This document shows, in pieces, positions 8,201-16,766 of a DNA stretch of 54,457 bases. A program made the position numbers and the translations under genes. The DNA is from a virus: IMG/VR virus record IMGVR_UViG_3300025711_000251, positions 1 through 54,457 of that record. One strand, written 5' to 3'. How positions within the stretch are numbered: the first letter of the stretch is position 1; every line of letters starts with the position of its first letter. The notes below the pieces were generated by a model. That model had not been told where the DNA came from. It ran no database searches and was given only the letters and a program-made list of their open reading frames with translations.

Positions 8201-8826
8201 GTGGTGCTCTGGATGCTCGAGCTCGTCGAGTCTACGGTCAGACGGCGCACACGAATGCGCCATCCGGTGGTAGCGGTAGGCAGGTCGACCCGGTGACTGC
8301 GCTCGTAGGTGCTGGTGGTCTTGCCGTTGAACGATGTGTTCACCACTTCCACATAAGCGCCGGAGTCGGTAGCCACATCAATGGCGTACTTCACCTCGTA
8401 GCCGTTGATGTTGCCGCTTTCATCCGTGTAGGTCAGATAAGGCACCGACAGGCGGACCCTGACAGCCGATAGCTCGATGTTGGTGAGCTGCTGCACCCAG
8501 GGTGTCGCATATTTCAGCTCCACGCTCACGGCCGTTTCGCTTTCCACTGAGGGAAAGCCGGAGAGGTATTCCTGATCCGCCTCTCCGGTACGGGTCCCCA
8601 CGGTGACGCCGCTGTAGTTCAGCGAGCCGTCAGCGTTGGCCAGCGGCGTTTGATCGAGATAAATCGATTGGCTGCCATTGACCAGCCCCACGATCGGCCC
8701 CTCACTGATTGCGTCCAAGACTTTCGCATAGGCGATGCTGATCAGGCTATCTGGGGTTTCACTGGGCGATTTCTGGCTTTCACTGCCGCCCTTGCTACCA
8801 CTGATATGGCGTGCTGCTGCGCCCAT
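5257..8826 (-). CDS. J: host specificity / tip attachment protein J
   Basis: 1189 residues, close to lambda J in size and position. The N-terminus (KGGSESQKSPSETPDSLISIAYAKVLDAISEGPIVGL) is the classic J opening. It continues with the tail-hub region (KLAWTDNPAWIYYDIILNDRYGLG, about residues 280-300), fibronectin-type repeats around 640-800, a DALDNILLYDPAKAYVAGDMV carbohydrate-binding-like segment near 880, and a C-terminal DUF1983-like coiled coil and tip. J forms the central fibre that binds the host receptor. It is preceded by a terminator and is last in the canonical tail order I-J. Confidence 0.93.
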   Translation of the reverse strand: MGAAARHISGSKGGSESQKSPSETPDSLISIAYAKVLDAISEGPIVGLVNGSQSIYLDQTPLANADGSLNYSGVTVGTRTGEADQEYLSGFPSVESETAVSVELKYATPWVQQLTNIELSAVRVRLSVPYLTYTDESGNINGYEVKYAIDVATDSGAYVEVVNTSFNGKTTSTYERSHRVDLPTATTGWRIRVRRLTVDSTSSSIQSTTNVVSYTEIIDAKLRYPYTAVVGITVDASQFSSIPARAFDCKLRIIRVPSNYTPETRGYAGVWDGTFKLAWTDNPAWIYYDIILNDRYGLGQLISAAQVDKWALYQIAGYCDQLVDDGKGGTEPRFTCNLYLQTRADALQVLQDLASIFRGMAYWAAGSVTACADMPSDPVYTYNQANVADGKFTYVGSAKSTRYSVALVSWNDPSDFYNKKVEYVSDQKALARYGVQQTELTAFGCTSQGQAQRLGHYTLLTNLLENETVSFSVGMDGTIARPGQIIRVADEARAGRRIGGRIKAATATTVTLDADATVNAGDTIVIILPTGTAETRTVKSYASRVVTVTAAWSALPVTQSVFAIESADLVPQVYRVLSVAESSDDDGLGYTVTAVKHVASKYAAIDSGAQIVQLPVTVIPSSVQAPPTNIQLSTYNSIDQGLAVTTMRAEWIAPAGAVSYDVWWRRNSNDWVYAGRTYSASIEVRGIYAGTYLVRVAALNSMNTASIWAYSDTTELQGKTGLPPAVTTLTTTALLFGIGINWTFPASGAEDTQRTEIWYSSTTSLDDATKLADLAYPQASYAMQSLLAGVTFFFWARLVDRTGNIGPWYPAGIGVMGQTSAEAAPVLDLIKGQIDRTELGQDLLDEIDKIPGLQEQIDALDNILLYDPAKAYVAGDMVQEGQRLYQATQAVPVNTPPPNAAYWLDVGQVVETANGLAEQVQINTASIEDIDGALTSQASSLQILQAGTRDDDGDGELDSAIKGWISTASIATESKVRTTADEATAQRLTTFNASVGKNTANITSLEKVVADNNSATATKIDNLSASVGENTLQISTTQSAVNTLNGKVSANWSVKMQYNSSTGQYVAAGIGLGIENTGAGLQSQLLVSADRFAVVTALAGGTSYVPFAVQNGQVFMNSAFIQDGTITNAKIGSVIQSDNYVSGSTGWRLSKDGTFEMNGVVAGVGTMRLTNTSLKFIYANGVVGVDLSL

Positions 8827-8844
8827 GTACTTTTCTCCTGGCGT

Positions 8845-8866
8845 AAAAAAACCCGCCGAAGCGGGT
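8845..8866 (-). terminator. rho-independent terminator upstream of J
   Basis: ACCCGC-cgaa-GCGGGT followed by seven U on the minus strand, after the lipoprotein gene ending at 8884. Confidence 0.75.
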
Positions 8867-8883
8867 TCTCGAGAATCAAATTC

Positions 8884-9234
8884 TTAGAGGCATCTTTCCA
8901 GTGCGGGCCTCAATTTGCGCGAAATCCATGTATCGCCCACCTCGTAGTACATCACGTTGGTTAAGCCTTTTTTCTGGATCAGATCGGCAAAGTACTCATT
9001 ACCTTGGGTGTAGACCGTGGAACCTCCTGACCTGCCAGGCTGCAGATGTGCTTGGGCGTTACCACCAGCAAGACTCGTATCCTGCCACGCGAACAGAACG
9101 CATTTTGAGAGCTCCGTTTCGGGCTTCGTTGACGAGTATGACTTTACCGGGCCGGATGCCCGCATCTCTGTCATAGAAGGCGATGAACACCCCGCCAAGA
9201 GCAACATCGCGAACGCCCCAATAACAATACGCAT
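8884..9234 (-). CDS. lipoprotein between tail genes I and J
   Basis: 116 residues from ATG 9234 (MRIVIGAFAMLLLAGCSSP), with a good GAGGGA site. The signal peptide ends in lipobox LLAGC (residues 13-17), so the mature protein is anchored in a host membrane and is not a virion part. Two further cysteines (in SKCVLF and the C-terminal ERCL) could pair in the periplasm. Its place inside the tail operon, before a terminator, is that of a cargo gene. Receptor masking or superinfection exclusion are candidate roles, but nothing in the sequence proves them. Confidence 0.7.
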   Translation of the reverse strand: MRIVIGAFAMLLLAGCSSPSMTEMRASGPVKSYSSTKPETELSKCVLFAWQDTSLAGGNAQAHLQPGRSGGSTVYTQGNEYFADLIQKKGLTNVMYYEVGDTWISRKLRPALERCL

Positions 9235-9278
9235 TTCGATCCCTCGCCCCAAAACGAGTAATTTAGCATAACGCTCTG

Positions 9279-9929
9279 TTACGCTTGATCCTCGGCGTAG
9301 ATCCCAGCACTTACGACGGCGCTACCTACAATCATGCGCCCGTACCCTAGCGGCACAGGGTTCCCCTGAGCCTGGGTGTTCACCGGGCCGCTGAAGCTGT
9401 AGCTCGGCTTGTTATCTGCGCTATCACTGGTGTTGAGCCCCGTCGCGGTGTTCGTGAGCATCTGCGCGACGCCACCGATTGCCATAGATATCCCTACGGT
9501 CCCGGCGACAGTCCAGGCAGCGGCGCTTGCGCCGGTCGTACCGAACAACGACGCTCCACCTGCAGCGGCACCGCCCGAGAAATAGCTCGCAACAGCGATC
9601 AATGCGATGCCAATCACCGTCTGTAGGCCACCGGCCCGCTTGCTCCCCTGGATAACCGGCGCAATGCGAATCTCGCTGCGCCCAGGCGGGTCGCCGAGCT
9701 CGTCTTGACTGATATTGCGCTTCCCATGGAAGACTGCGAAGGCCATGCCTTTGTCTCTGGCCTCGAACATGAACTGCTCGAAGCCGGGCAGCAGGATGGA
9801 GAGCGCACGGCAGGCCTCGGCGGCGCTGGCGACGGCCAGGGTATGCACCCGGCCAAACCGGGCGCCGAGCTTGCCGTAAAGGCGGATGGTGCGCAGGCGT
9901 TGGCTTGGCTCGTAGTTGAGAGCGGACAT
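9279..9929 (-). CDS. I: tail assembly protein I
   Basis: 216 residues. The N-terminal 100 residues form the lambda I-type beta-grasp-like domain (LRTIRLYGKLGARFGRVHTLAVASAAEACRALS). A glycine/alanine-rich hydrophobic region follows (about 105-160), and the C-terminal VPLGYGRMIVGSAVVSAGIYAEDQ is conserved in this family. It is needed in lambda for assembling the tail tip complex and is not found in the mature particle. The ATG has GGAG 8 bases upstream. Confidence 0.88.
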   Translation of the reverse strand: MSALNYEPSQRLRTIRLYGKLGARFGRVHTLAVASAAEACRALSILLPGFEQFMFEARDKGMAFAVFHGKRNISQDELGDPPGRSEIRIAPVIQGSKRAGGLQTVIGIALIAVASYFSGGAAAGGASLFGTTGASAAAWTVAGTVGISMAIGGVAQMLTNTATGLNTSDSADNKPSYSFSGPVNTQAQGNPVPLGYGRMIVGSAVVSAGIYAEDQA

Positions 9930-9944
9930 GGTTTCTCCGGCATC

Positions 9945-9966
9945 AAAAAACCGCCCGGAGGCGGTT
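9945..9966 (-). terminator. rho-independent terminator upstream of gene I
   Basis: AACCGCC-N4-GGCGGTT followed by U residues on the minus strand, between the 51-residue gene ending at 10003 and tail gene I. Confidence 0.7.
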
Positions 9967-10002
9967 GGTATGAATTTGTAGTGTTGCTGAGGCAGGCGCC
10001 CC

Positions 10003-10158
10003 TTACTGCTGCCGTACGTCCAAGATAGTAGCTCCTGGGTACTTTTGAAGGATTTTGCGCTCGGCTTCGCGCTGATCCGTGCCGTTTTGAAGCACGTTAT
10101 TCATGCCGTTACCGTTGCTGGCCTTGAGCTTGAACACGTAAGTTTTTACCGCTGCCAT
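10003..10158 (-). CDS. small conserved phage protein, 51 aa
   Basis: 51 residues (MAAVKTYVFKLKASNGNG ... REAERKILQKYPGATILDVRQQ). The start at 10158 has AAGGAG 8 bases upstream. The pattern of two beta strands, a helix and a final strand suggests a small double-stranded beta or ribbon fold. It sits between tail genes K and I and ends at a terminator. I have the impression of similar proteins in other Pseudomonas tail operons, but no function is known to me. Confidence 0.65.
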   Translation of the reverse strand: MAAVKTYVFKLKASNGNGMNNVLQNGTDQREAERKILQKYPGATILDVRQQ

Positions 10159-10298
10159 ATGGCGACTCCTTCGCTCGGATGAGCGTAAACCATATCAGCG
10201 CCCGTCTGGAGCTCAAACTGGATAAACGACCAGTAACGATACCGGTGCGAGGCATAGTAGCGTTTGGCCTTCCTAAAATAGCGTAAGGATGCGAGGTC

Positions 10299-10544
10299 AT
10301 GGACCAATCAGAACTCAACCAGCAGCTCACGGATGCCGTAAACGCTCATGGCGCCGACCTGCAAAATTTGACATGTGTCATATCAGGCCTAGTTCATCAA
10401 CTGGCCGCAGCACAAGGAGATGCAGGCCTTGAGGCGGCCAGGCAGTTTGCTTTGCGCGTTGCGGAGGCGATCCCGAAAAATGGACCGGTAAGGCCGAACC
10501 CGAAGAAGATCTCGGAATTTTTCAGCAAGCATCCATCGGCTTGA
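10299..10544 (+). CDS. reverse-oriented small helical protein, 81 aa
   Basis: 81 residues (MDQSELNQQLTDAVNAHGADLQNL...), predicted mainly helical, with a basic C-terminal tail (RPNPKKISEFFSKHPSA). AAGGATG precedes the ATG. It runs against the tail operon and its end overlaps the end of the minus-strand gene at 10522 by 23 bases. Its own orientation suggests its own promoter and expression in the lysogen. Function unknown. Confidence 0.6.
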   Translation: MDQSELNQQLTDAVNAHGADLQNLTCVISGLVHQLAAAQGDAGLEAARQFALRVAEAIPKNGPVRPNPKKISEFFSKHPSA

Positions 10545-10728
10545 GGCCTAGCGTCGACTCAATCCGGGAAAGCAGGTGCTCTAACAGGTCGGCTTTCTCC
10601 TGCACTTGCCGACCGAAATCCTCAGACAACGTCAATCCGACATCGGAGAAAATAAACTGAGATCCCAAAATCTCAGCTTCATTGATCGTCAGGGCGCCGT
10701 CCTCGGCAACTTCAAATGACTTGCTCAT
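10522..10728 (-). CDS. small acidic protein in the tail operon, 68 aa
   Basis: 68 residues from ATG 10728 (MSKSFEVAEDGALTINEAEILG), with GGAG 6 bases upstream. Acidic, ending in an amphipathic helix (RQVQEKADLLEHLLSRIEST). It lies between K and the 51-residue gene. No family is recognised. Confidence 0.6.
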   Translation of the reverse strand: MSKSFEVAEDGALTINEAEILGSQFIFSDVGLTLSEDFGRQVQEKADLLEHLLSRIESTLGLKPMDAC

Positions 10729-10751
10729 AGAGTCTCCTGCGGCTCTGCCGC

Positions 10752-11531
10752 TCATGTAGGTTTCAAATCTTTGTGCCTGAGGACCAATCGGGTGGATTCA
10801 GCCCAGAACCCGCCGTACACATCGCGGCGACTGTCCCGGCCATACAGGTGGTGCAGGATCGACCCGGGCGCCGGGTAGTGCTCTGGCTCGGTCGCCAGCT
10901 TGCCGTCGGCCAGGTAAATCCCAGCATGGTTCGGTACCGGCGCCCGTACCTGCATGATCACCACGTCACCGTGCTGCAGGTCTTGGACCGGCGAGAAGCC
11001 GCAATCGGCATAGTTCTCCATGTACAGGTTGCCGCCGTTGGCCCACCAGTCGTCCTCCCGCCCGTACTGCTTGAGCGTGATGCCCAGCTCGCGCTGGTAG
11101 AAGTCAACCAGCAGTTGGTAGCAGTCCAGCGTGCCATGGAAGAACGGGCGGCCAATCAGGGGCGCCTGGTAGCCCGTGGGCGCGAACGCCACCATCTCGC
11201 CGGCAGCCACCATACCATCCTCGCCGCGGCGAACCTCGATGATCAGCCACGGCAGCTCGATGGCCTCGCACGCCACTCGGTCTGCGGCGCTAGGCTGCGG
11301 CGAGTAGTCGGGATGGCTGTGCACCACGGCCAGCACCTCGCCACGGTCTTCCGCCTGGGCGTACTCCTCCGGCGCGATGCGGAAATGCTCGCTGGGCGTT
11401 GTCGCACCGTTGTCACACGGCACGTAGACCTGGCACCCTGCCTCGCGGATGACCAGGCCGCACACCTCATGCGGGTATCCGGCCACCGCTTGGGCCTCGA
11501 TCGCGGCGCGAACGCTGTCGGTAATGTTCAT
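10752..11531 (-). CDS. K: tail protein K: JAMM peptidase fused to NlpC/P60 peptidase
   Basis: 259 residues. The N-terminal Mov34/MPN domain has the full zinc signature HSH-x7-S-x2-D (His71, His73, Ser81, Asp84) and the upstream glutamate Glu22 in PHEVCG. The C-terminal NlpC/P60 domain has catalytic Cys137 (GTLDCYQLL) and His202 (PNHAGIYL). This is the architecture of lambda K, a tail-tip protein thought to open peptidoglycan or process tail components. It overlaps gene L by 4 bases. Confidence 0.93.
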   Translation of the reverse strand: MNITDSVRAAIEAQAVAGYPHEVCGLVIREAGCQVYVPCDNGATTPSEHFRIAPEEYAQAEDRGEVLAVVHSHPDYSPQPSAADRVACEAIELPWLIIEVRRGEDGMVAAGEMVAFAPTGYQAPLIGRPFFHGTLDCYQLLVDFYQRELGITLKQYGREDDWWANGGNLYMENYADCGFSPVQDLQHGDVVIMQVRAPVPNHAGIYLADGKLATEPEHYPAPGSILHHLYGRDSRRDVYGGFWAESTRLVLRHKDLKPT

Positions 11532-12226
11532 CCCGTCCTCCCAGCGGTTGGGAACGAGCCGTACCGCAACTGACCGGTCTCGCCAAACCTGAATTTGCAG
11601 CCCTTGAGGGTACCGCTACACATATCGCTTGCGGCATCCGTGGTGATGATGTCGTCGTCCGTAGCCACCGGCCCACCGGTGTAGCCGCAGTAAGGGCCCC
11701 GGTACCCGCCGATGGACAACCACTGGCAGCAGTTGGCGACGATCTGCCGGCCTGGGAGCTGCTTGTTGTTGAGGTTGATGGGCGAAGACAACGTGAACTC
11801 GACCTGTGTCTTGTCTTCTCCGGTCTTCTGCTCCACGTACCATATGTCGTCGGGGAAGGCCTCGTCTGGGTCTGCCTCGGCATTGCCGCCGGCAAAATTC
11901 ACGGCATCGAGGTAGCGCCCCATGGTGCGTTTGCGTGTCACTTTGGCCCCAGCCAAGTCCTCGAACCCAAGGCACAATGCTGTGATAAAGCCAGTGACGT
12001 TGCCGACCAGCAACGTCGGATTGGGCTGCTGACTGTCTGAGGTGATCTCAAACCCGCTGGCCTGAATGGGCCAGGGTGAATACTCCAGGCCCTGCCACCA
12101 GATCGACCCCAGGCGCTGGTAGCCGTGGAACCGGTAGAGATCAGCCCCGATAGCCGTGGCGTCGAGCTCGAAAAGCTCCACCCGCTCCCCGGGCTCCAGG
12201 GTCTGGATGTCGGCGTTGATTCCCAT
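11528..12226 (-). CDS. L: minor tail protein L
   Basis: 232 residues, matching lambda L in length and place between M and K. The C-terminal third has the cysteines expected of the family (NCCQW, YCGY, MCSG, GCKF); in lambda L such cysteines hold an iron-sulfur cluster. The N-terminal part (LEPGERVELFELDATAIG, WWQGLEYSPWPIQASGFE) forms the tail-tip hub domain. Confidence 0.9.
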   Translation of the reverse strand: MGINADIQTLEPGERVELFELDATAIGADLYRFHGYQRLGSIWWQGLEYSPWPIQASGFEITSDSQQPNPTLLVGNVTGFITALCLGFEDLAGAKVTRKRTMGRYLDAVNFAGGNAEADPDEAFPDDIWYVEQKTGEDKTQVEFTLSSPINLNNKQLPGRQIVANCCQWLSIGGYRGPYCGYTGGPVATDDDIITTDAASDMCSGTLKGCKFRFGETGQLRYGSFPTAGRTG

Positions 12227-12234
12227 GGGTTACC

Positions 12235-12570
12235 TCAGGGCGCGAAGGCCTGATCAAAAGTTACAGAAAGAATCCACTTCCCGCCGCCCTGATCCGCCGG
12301 ATCGAACTCTTTGCAACGGAAATATGATTGGTCGCCAAAAGGCGGCGTCCAGTAAAACGACTGATAGCCCTTGCGCGCCCTTAGGAAGTCCAGGATCGCT
12401 TTAATGCGGGCCTTGGACCCAGTGAAGGTCAGCGGCCAGGACTGGCTTTCAGCATTGATGCCGTCGCCAGCCACCTGCTCGTACCCGTCACCAAACTTGG
12501 CCGACCGGGTGCGCTGGGTAATCCTCCCCGTGGGCTTGCTGTCCGGCGTCCAGGTGAATACTTCCGTCAT
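12235..12570 (-). CDS. M: minor tail protein M
   Basis: 111 residues with the typical M pattern: FTWTPDSKP at the start, RSAKFGDGYEQ, then WPLTFTG and a WTPPFGDQSYFRCKEF core. It is a tail-tip component joining the tape measure to L, and sits exactly between tape measure and L. Confidence 0.9.
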   Translation of the reverse strand: MTEVFTWTPDSKPTGRITQRTRSAKFGDGYEQVAGDGINAESQSWPLTFTGSKARIKAILDFLRARKGYQSFYWTPPFGDQSYFRCKEFDPADQGGGKWILSVTFDQAFAP

Positions 12571-12572
12571 TC

Positions 12573-15500
12573 CTACCTCCCATTGATGGCCTTGCGGATG
12601 TTGCCGCCCGAAGACAGCGACCGGGCTTCCAGCTCTTTGTATTTGCTGGCCGCGATCTCGCCCATCTGCTGGCCGAACTGCTGCAGACCGGCAGTATTGC
12701 TGGCGACCTGGGTGCTACCGTCGCTGGCGATCTGGATATTCACCTGCGGAGCGGCCGAAGCAGAGGTCGCGGCATTTGCTGCACGAATGCCTGCTCCGCC
12801 GGCGGTAGCAACCGGAGTGACGTAACCGCCGTCGGCGTAGCCCCTGGCATTCAGGCCCACCAGGTAGTCCTTCATGCCGGGCTGATCGACTACCTCCTTG
12901 CGGATCACCACCTCGCCGCCGTGCACCACACCAGCTGGGTCGTACTTCCCACCCGGGCCGGTATAGCCACCGTCGGAATAGGTCGCTGATACCCAGTTGG
13001 AATAGGCAGATCCGGTATATCCGGCGGCCGTACTGCCTGCAGATGCCGATCCGCTGCTGGAAAGCCCACTCAATAGCCCGCTGATGCCGCTCCCTGACAC
13101 ACTGGAAAAGACGCTGGACGCGGCTGCCTCAAGCTCCATCTTGGCCAGCATCTTGGCGAAGCTGAGCAGGACGTCGCCAAAGCTTTCATCGGCGCCGAAG
13201 GCCCAGTCCACCGCCGCATCGGTCAGCCCATCGAATAACGAGGTGAAAGCGGACTTCATCTGCCCGGCGACGTTTTGGGCGTTATCCAGGTAGTTCTGGA
13301 GGGCTGAGGTTGCGCCAGCCGTCCAATCCCCCTGCGCCGTGGTCAAATCGTCGTAATTTTTGATCGCGGTGTCGTGCAGGTCTTGCTGGGTGGCGTTCAG
13401 CGCGGCGAGTTTTTTCGTGTACTCGTCCAGGCTCATGCCGCGCGAGCCGTCGCCATACTGGTTGGCCAGGTCCAGCTTCTGCTGGTTGATCTTGTCGTCG
13501 ATGGCGTTCTGCTGGTCGGTTAGCGCCTTCTGGCGATCGCCCTGGCCGAGCCCTGCGGCCGCACGCTCACCTTGTAGGCGCAGCGTGGCGACCTGCTGTT
13601 GTAGCGCGTCGGTGTAGGTTTTGACTGCCTGGGCTTCCTTGCGCAGACGGCCCTGCTCGTTAGCCGATAGCACCTCCAACTCGCTATCGACGTCCTTCTG
13701 GGCCTTGAGCATGCTGGCCCGGGCGTCGGCGATCTTCTGGTCGATCTGGATACGCTGGACTGCAGTGGTCGACGCCTTATCGCGCACCGACTCTAGCGCT
13801 GCGATTTCCGCCTGGTAGGCCGCGGTGACCTCGTCCTTCTCGTTCCCCAGGATTGCCGCGCGCTTGAGTGAGTAATCCTCCTGGGAGATAAGCCCGGCCT
13901 TCTGGGCGGCATCAAGCTGCTTGAAGGCATTGGCATACTCGTCCTGGATGGCCTTCAGGTTGTTCTGGGCCGTGTTGAAAGCGGTAAGGTCTACTGCACC
14001 GGCAGCCGACTGCGGGTCCTTGTTCTTGTCCTTGATGTTCTGGATGCCCTTGGCCACCGCAGCAGGCTGTACCAGCGGCGAAGTAGGGTTTACCGATTTG
14101 ATTTTTTCGATGTTCTGGAGATATTCCTTTATCTCCTTATTGCGTTTCTGCTCGGCAGTGAGGTTCGAGTCATTGAGCGCCTTGACCTTGTCACTGGCGG
14201 CAATGGCCTCCTTTTCCGCTTCGGCTCGGTCGCCTACATACTTGGCCCGGGTGCGTTCGCCATCGATTTGCAGATTCAGGAAGTCCAGGCGGGCCTGGTC
14301 CTGCTCCCGGCTGGCCCCGGTAGCCATCATGTCAGGGTTGTCCGCCCCGATCGTTGGAAGGTTGGAGTAGTTCGATGCATCTGCCAGGCGCTGCTTGAGC
14401 GCTTCGGCCTGCTGTTCCAGGCTTTGCTCCCGGCCCACGTTCAGGGTAGCGTCCAGCGCCCCTTTGGCAGCGTCCTTGACGCCCTTCCACCCCTTCTCGA
14501 TCAGACCCAGGTTCGCCGTGATCTCTGCAGCCCGTAGCTGCACAGTTTGGGCATAGGTATCGGTGAGGAGCTTGACTGCGCCGACGTTGTCTCCCTGCTC
14601 CTTCAGCGCCACGATGTGCGCGTACACGGACTGGGTCAGGAAGTGGTACTGGTCGTTGAGCTCTTTGGCTGCAGCGACCGGGTCCTTGGCAATCTTCACG
14701 AACTCGGCGATGGTTGCATCGACCGATTTTTCTGTCGCGTCCTCCATCAGCGACGCGGCTTCGGCGATAGCCTTGAAGCTATCCCCCGCAATCACGCCCG
14801 AATTCGCCAACTTGGTTAGCGATGCCGCAGCTTCGCCCACGGTACCGTTGGTCTCGCTCACCTCTCGGGCGAGATCGCCCATGGCGCCCGCGGACGTACC
14901 AGCAGCATTACCCGTCAGGATGAGCGCTTGTTTGTATTCCTGCGCCTCCTTGGAGCCCTGGCTGTAGCCGTAGATGACAACCCCTATGGCTGCAGCCACA
15001 GCAGCAAATGCGGCCGCACCAGCAATGAGGCCAGCGGTAGCACTGGAGACGGCAGGCGTAATCGCACCGATGGCCTTGTGGGCATTTTCCGCAGCTTCGG
15101 TTGCGGTATTTGTGCTTTCGGCGAAATCGGAAAGGCCCTCCCCCGCCTCGCCCGCATTCTCAGCAACATCCTTCGCGCCCGAGGCAACGCCATTCAGGGT
15201 CGCGCCAAGCGTAGCCGCACCGGAACCGAAGCCGAACAGAGACTTGATCTTTGATTTGAGGGCATCAAACGCATTCCCGATGCCACCAGCGTTGGTGCCA
15301 ATTTCCATCAGGTTGTGCGCGGCGACGCGAAGATTTCCCTCGGCAAGAGCGTTGACGAACTGGAGGATGTTTTCCCGCGCTTCCTTGGTGCCCAAGGCCA
15401 CACTTTCCAGCGGGGCCTTCGACTTGCTGCCCTCGTCGTTGAACGCTTTCAGCTTCGCCCGCGATGCCTCGATGTCTGCCGAGTAGTCCTTGAAGGTGTC

Positions 15501-16052
15501 ACTGTCGATCAGCCCGGCCTTCTTGTACTTCGCCAACTGCTCCTGCTGGGCGTCAAGCTTGGCCAGCGCCGCGACGGTAGGGTTGATCTTGCCGAGTAGC
15601 GCCTGGAGACCTTCAGCCTGTACGCCGGTCGCTGCTGCAGCCTTTTTGGCCTCCTCAGCGAGCCGGGTTTCAGTCGCCAAGAGCGCCTGGCCCCGAGCGT
15701 TCATTGCGGCCTGCTCAGCCGCCCAGTCCCGGGCGGCCGTGGAGCCACCCTTCATGGCGGATGATGCATCGGTGACGCCAGAGGTCAGGCTTTTGTGGTA
15801 CTCGCTGGCCTCCAACGACGCCTTCGCCATTGCTGTGAGCCGAGTCATGGCGTCCTCGGACGACTCGGAAAGCTTGGCCTCCGCGGTGGACAGGTCCTTG
15901 GCGGATGTTGCGGCTTTGTCAAAGCCCTCGGCGACACCTTCTGCAGCTTTCTCAGCCTTGGCTCCTGCCTGGGCCAGCTTTTCAAGGTCCGTGGCCGCTT
16001 GGACGGCATCACCCGAATCTACTGCAATCCCGAGTTCGGCGATGTTGCTCAT
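12573..16052 (-). CDS. tail tape measure protein
   Basis: 1159 residues. The N-terminus ([23 protein letters not shown]) is the usual start of lambda H-type tape measure proteins. Long alternating coiled coils are broken by a glycine/alanine-rich hydrophobic stretch (about residues 335-370, [23 protein letters not shown]), and the C-terminal lambda-type domain has [23 protein letters not shown]. It sets tail length: at about 1.5 angstrom per residue it predicts a tail of roughly 170 nm. It lies directly after the G/GT frameshift pair. Confidence 0.93.
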   Translation of the reverse strand: MSNIAELGIAVDSGDAVQAATDLEKLAQAGAKAEKAAEGVAEGFDKAATSAKDLSTAEAKLSESSEDAMTRLTAMAKASLEASEYHKSLTSGVTDASSAMKGGSTAARDWAAEQAAMNARGQALLATETRLAEEAKKAAAATGVQAEGLQALLGKINPTVAALAKLDAQQEQLAKYKKAGLIDSDTFKDYSADIEASRAKLKAFNDEGSKSKAPLESVALGTKEARENILQFVNALAEGNLRVAAHNLMEIGTNAGGIGNAFDALKSKIKSLFGFGSGAATLGATLNGVASGAKDVAENAGEAGEGLSDFAESTNTATEAAENAHKAIGAITPAVSSATAGLIAGAAAFAAVAAAIGVVIYGYSQGSKEAQEYKQALILTGNAAGTSAGAMGDLAREVSETNGTVGEAAASLTKLANSGVIAGDSFKAIAEAASLMEDATEKSVDATIAEFVKIAKDPVAAAKELNDQYHFLTQSVYAHIVALKEQGDNVGAVKLLTDTYAQTVQLRAAEITANLGLIEKGWKGVKDAAKGALDATLNVGREQSLEQQAEALKQRLADASNYSNLPTIGADNPDMMATGASREQDQARLDFLNLQIDGERTRAKYVGDRAEAEKEAIAASDKVKALNDSNLTAEQKRNKEIKEYLQNIEKIKSVNPTSPLVQPAAVAKGIQNIKDKNKDPQSAAGAVDLTAFNTAQNNLKAIQDEYANAFKQLDAAQKAGLISQEDYSLKRAAILGNEKDEVTAAYQAEIAALESVRDKASTTAVQRIQIDQKIADARASMLKAQKDVDSELEVLSANEQGRLRKEAQAVKTYTDALQQQVATLRLQGERAAAGLGQGDRQKALTDQQNAIDDKINQQKLDLANQYGDGSRGMSLDEYTKKLAALNATQQDLHDTAIKNYDDLTTAQGDWTAGATSALQNYLDNAQNVAGQMKSAFTSLFDGLTDAAVDWAFGADESFGDVLLSFAKMLAKMELEAAASSVFSSVSGSGISGLLSGLSSSGSASAGSTAAGYTGSAYSNWVSATYSDGGYTGPGGKYDPAGVVHGGEVVIRKEVVDQPGMKDYLVGLNARGYADGGYVTPVATAGGAGIRAANAATSASAAPQVNIQIASDGSTQVASNTAGLQQFGQQMGEIAASKYKELEARSLSSGGNIRKAINGR

Positions 16053-16062
16053 GGCGGCTCCG

Positions 16063-16763
16063 CTATTCCTTGCCCTGGGCCATGCAGGCCAAGGCTTCTG
16101 CCTCCATTATTCGGAGGTCGTGAAAAATGCTGCGACGCTGCGCGGCGGGCACGGCCATCAGGCGCATAACTGCCGGCAGGGCGCCGTAATCCAGGCCGGT
16201 AGCGCCGCATGCGCCCGTGCGCCACTGGGTGGACATGGCTTCGAAGACCGCGAACGATGGCAGGATGTCGGGCATCAGCTCGAACTCTTCCTCGAAGTCA
16301 CTGGGCGAGAACCCGAAGACCGCCAGCACGTCGGCTGAGGCTCCGGGCTCGTACATCGCACGGGCGGCGGCCCTTAGTTTCCCTCGCGGGTCGCCCGGAA
16401 CGCTGCCTGGTAGGCATCGACGATTGCCCGGCCGGCGCCAACAGAAGTGCGGACCAGGGCGCGGATGGAGTCATCGTCGAATGCATCATCGAAGCCCCAG
16501 CCAACCACCAGATCCTTCACCTGCTCGAAGTCGACAGCCAACTGAGCCTCGGTGACTTCCTTCAGCGTCACGTCAGCGCCGCGAGCCTTGAGGGCTTCCT
16601 GGTCCTTCTCGGCGCGCTCCTGCCAGCCCGTGAACAGCGCGGCCAACTCTTCGCGGTCGCGGTACTTGAACTCGAACGGCACCAGCATCGGCTCGCCGCC
16701 TACGCGGGGGATGGCCACGTCCTGCTTGAACGTGGGGTCTTGGGCAATTTTGAAGGTCGTCAT
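16063..16763 (-). CDS. tail assembly chaperone GT (made by -1 frameshift)
   Basis: Fusion product of about 233 residues. Translation begins at 16763, slips back one base at GGGAAAC (16377-16383) and continues into the frame that ends at 16063. After the slip the reading is GGG AAA CTA AGG and runs without a stop into the DUF1799-like T domain ([21 protein letters not shown]). The T part has no ribosome binding site of its own. In lambda, G and GT coat the tape measure before tube assembly. Confidence 0.85.
16374..16763 (-). CDS. tail assembly chaperone G
   Basis: 129 residues ([25 protein letters not shown]...), acidic and helical in its second half, in the standard place between tube protein and tape measure. 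It ends in GAG GGA AAC TAA; the last sense codons form a slippery heptamer, so a minority of ribosomes should make the longer GT form. Confidence 0.85.
   Translation of the reverse strand: MTTFKIAQDPTFKQDVAIPRVGGEPMLVPFEFKYRDREELAALFTGWQERAEKDQEALKARGADVTLKEVTEAQLAVDFEQVKDLVVGWGFDDAFDDDSIRALVRTSVGAGRAIVDAYQAAFRATREGN
16377..16383 (-). promoter_or_regulatory. -1 ribosomal frameshift site GGGAAAC
   Basis: X-XXY-YYZ heptamer in the correct phase (G GGA AAC), immediately before the G stop codon. It leads directly into the T frame, which is open across the junction. Lambda uses GGGAAAG at the same place. Confidence 0.85.
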
Positions 16764-16766
16764 GGT

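Noticed and set aside
16063-16356. T as an independent gene starting at MYEPGAS
   Set aside because: No ribosome binding site; the frameshift signal explains its translation better.
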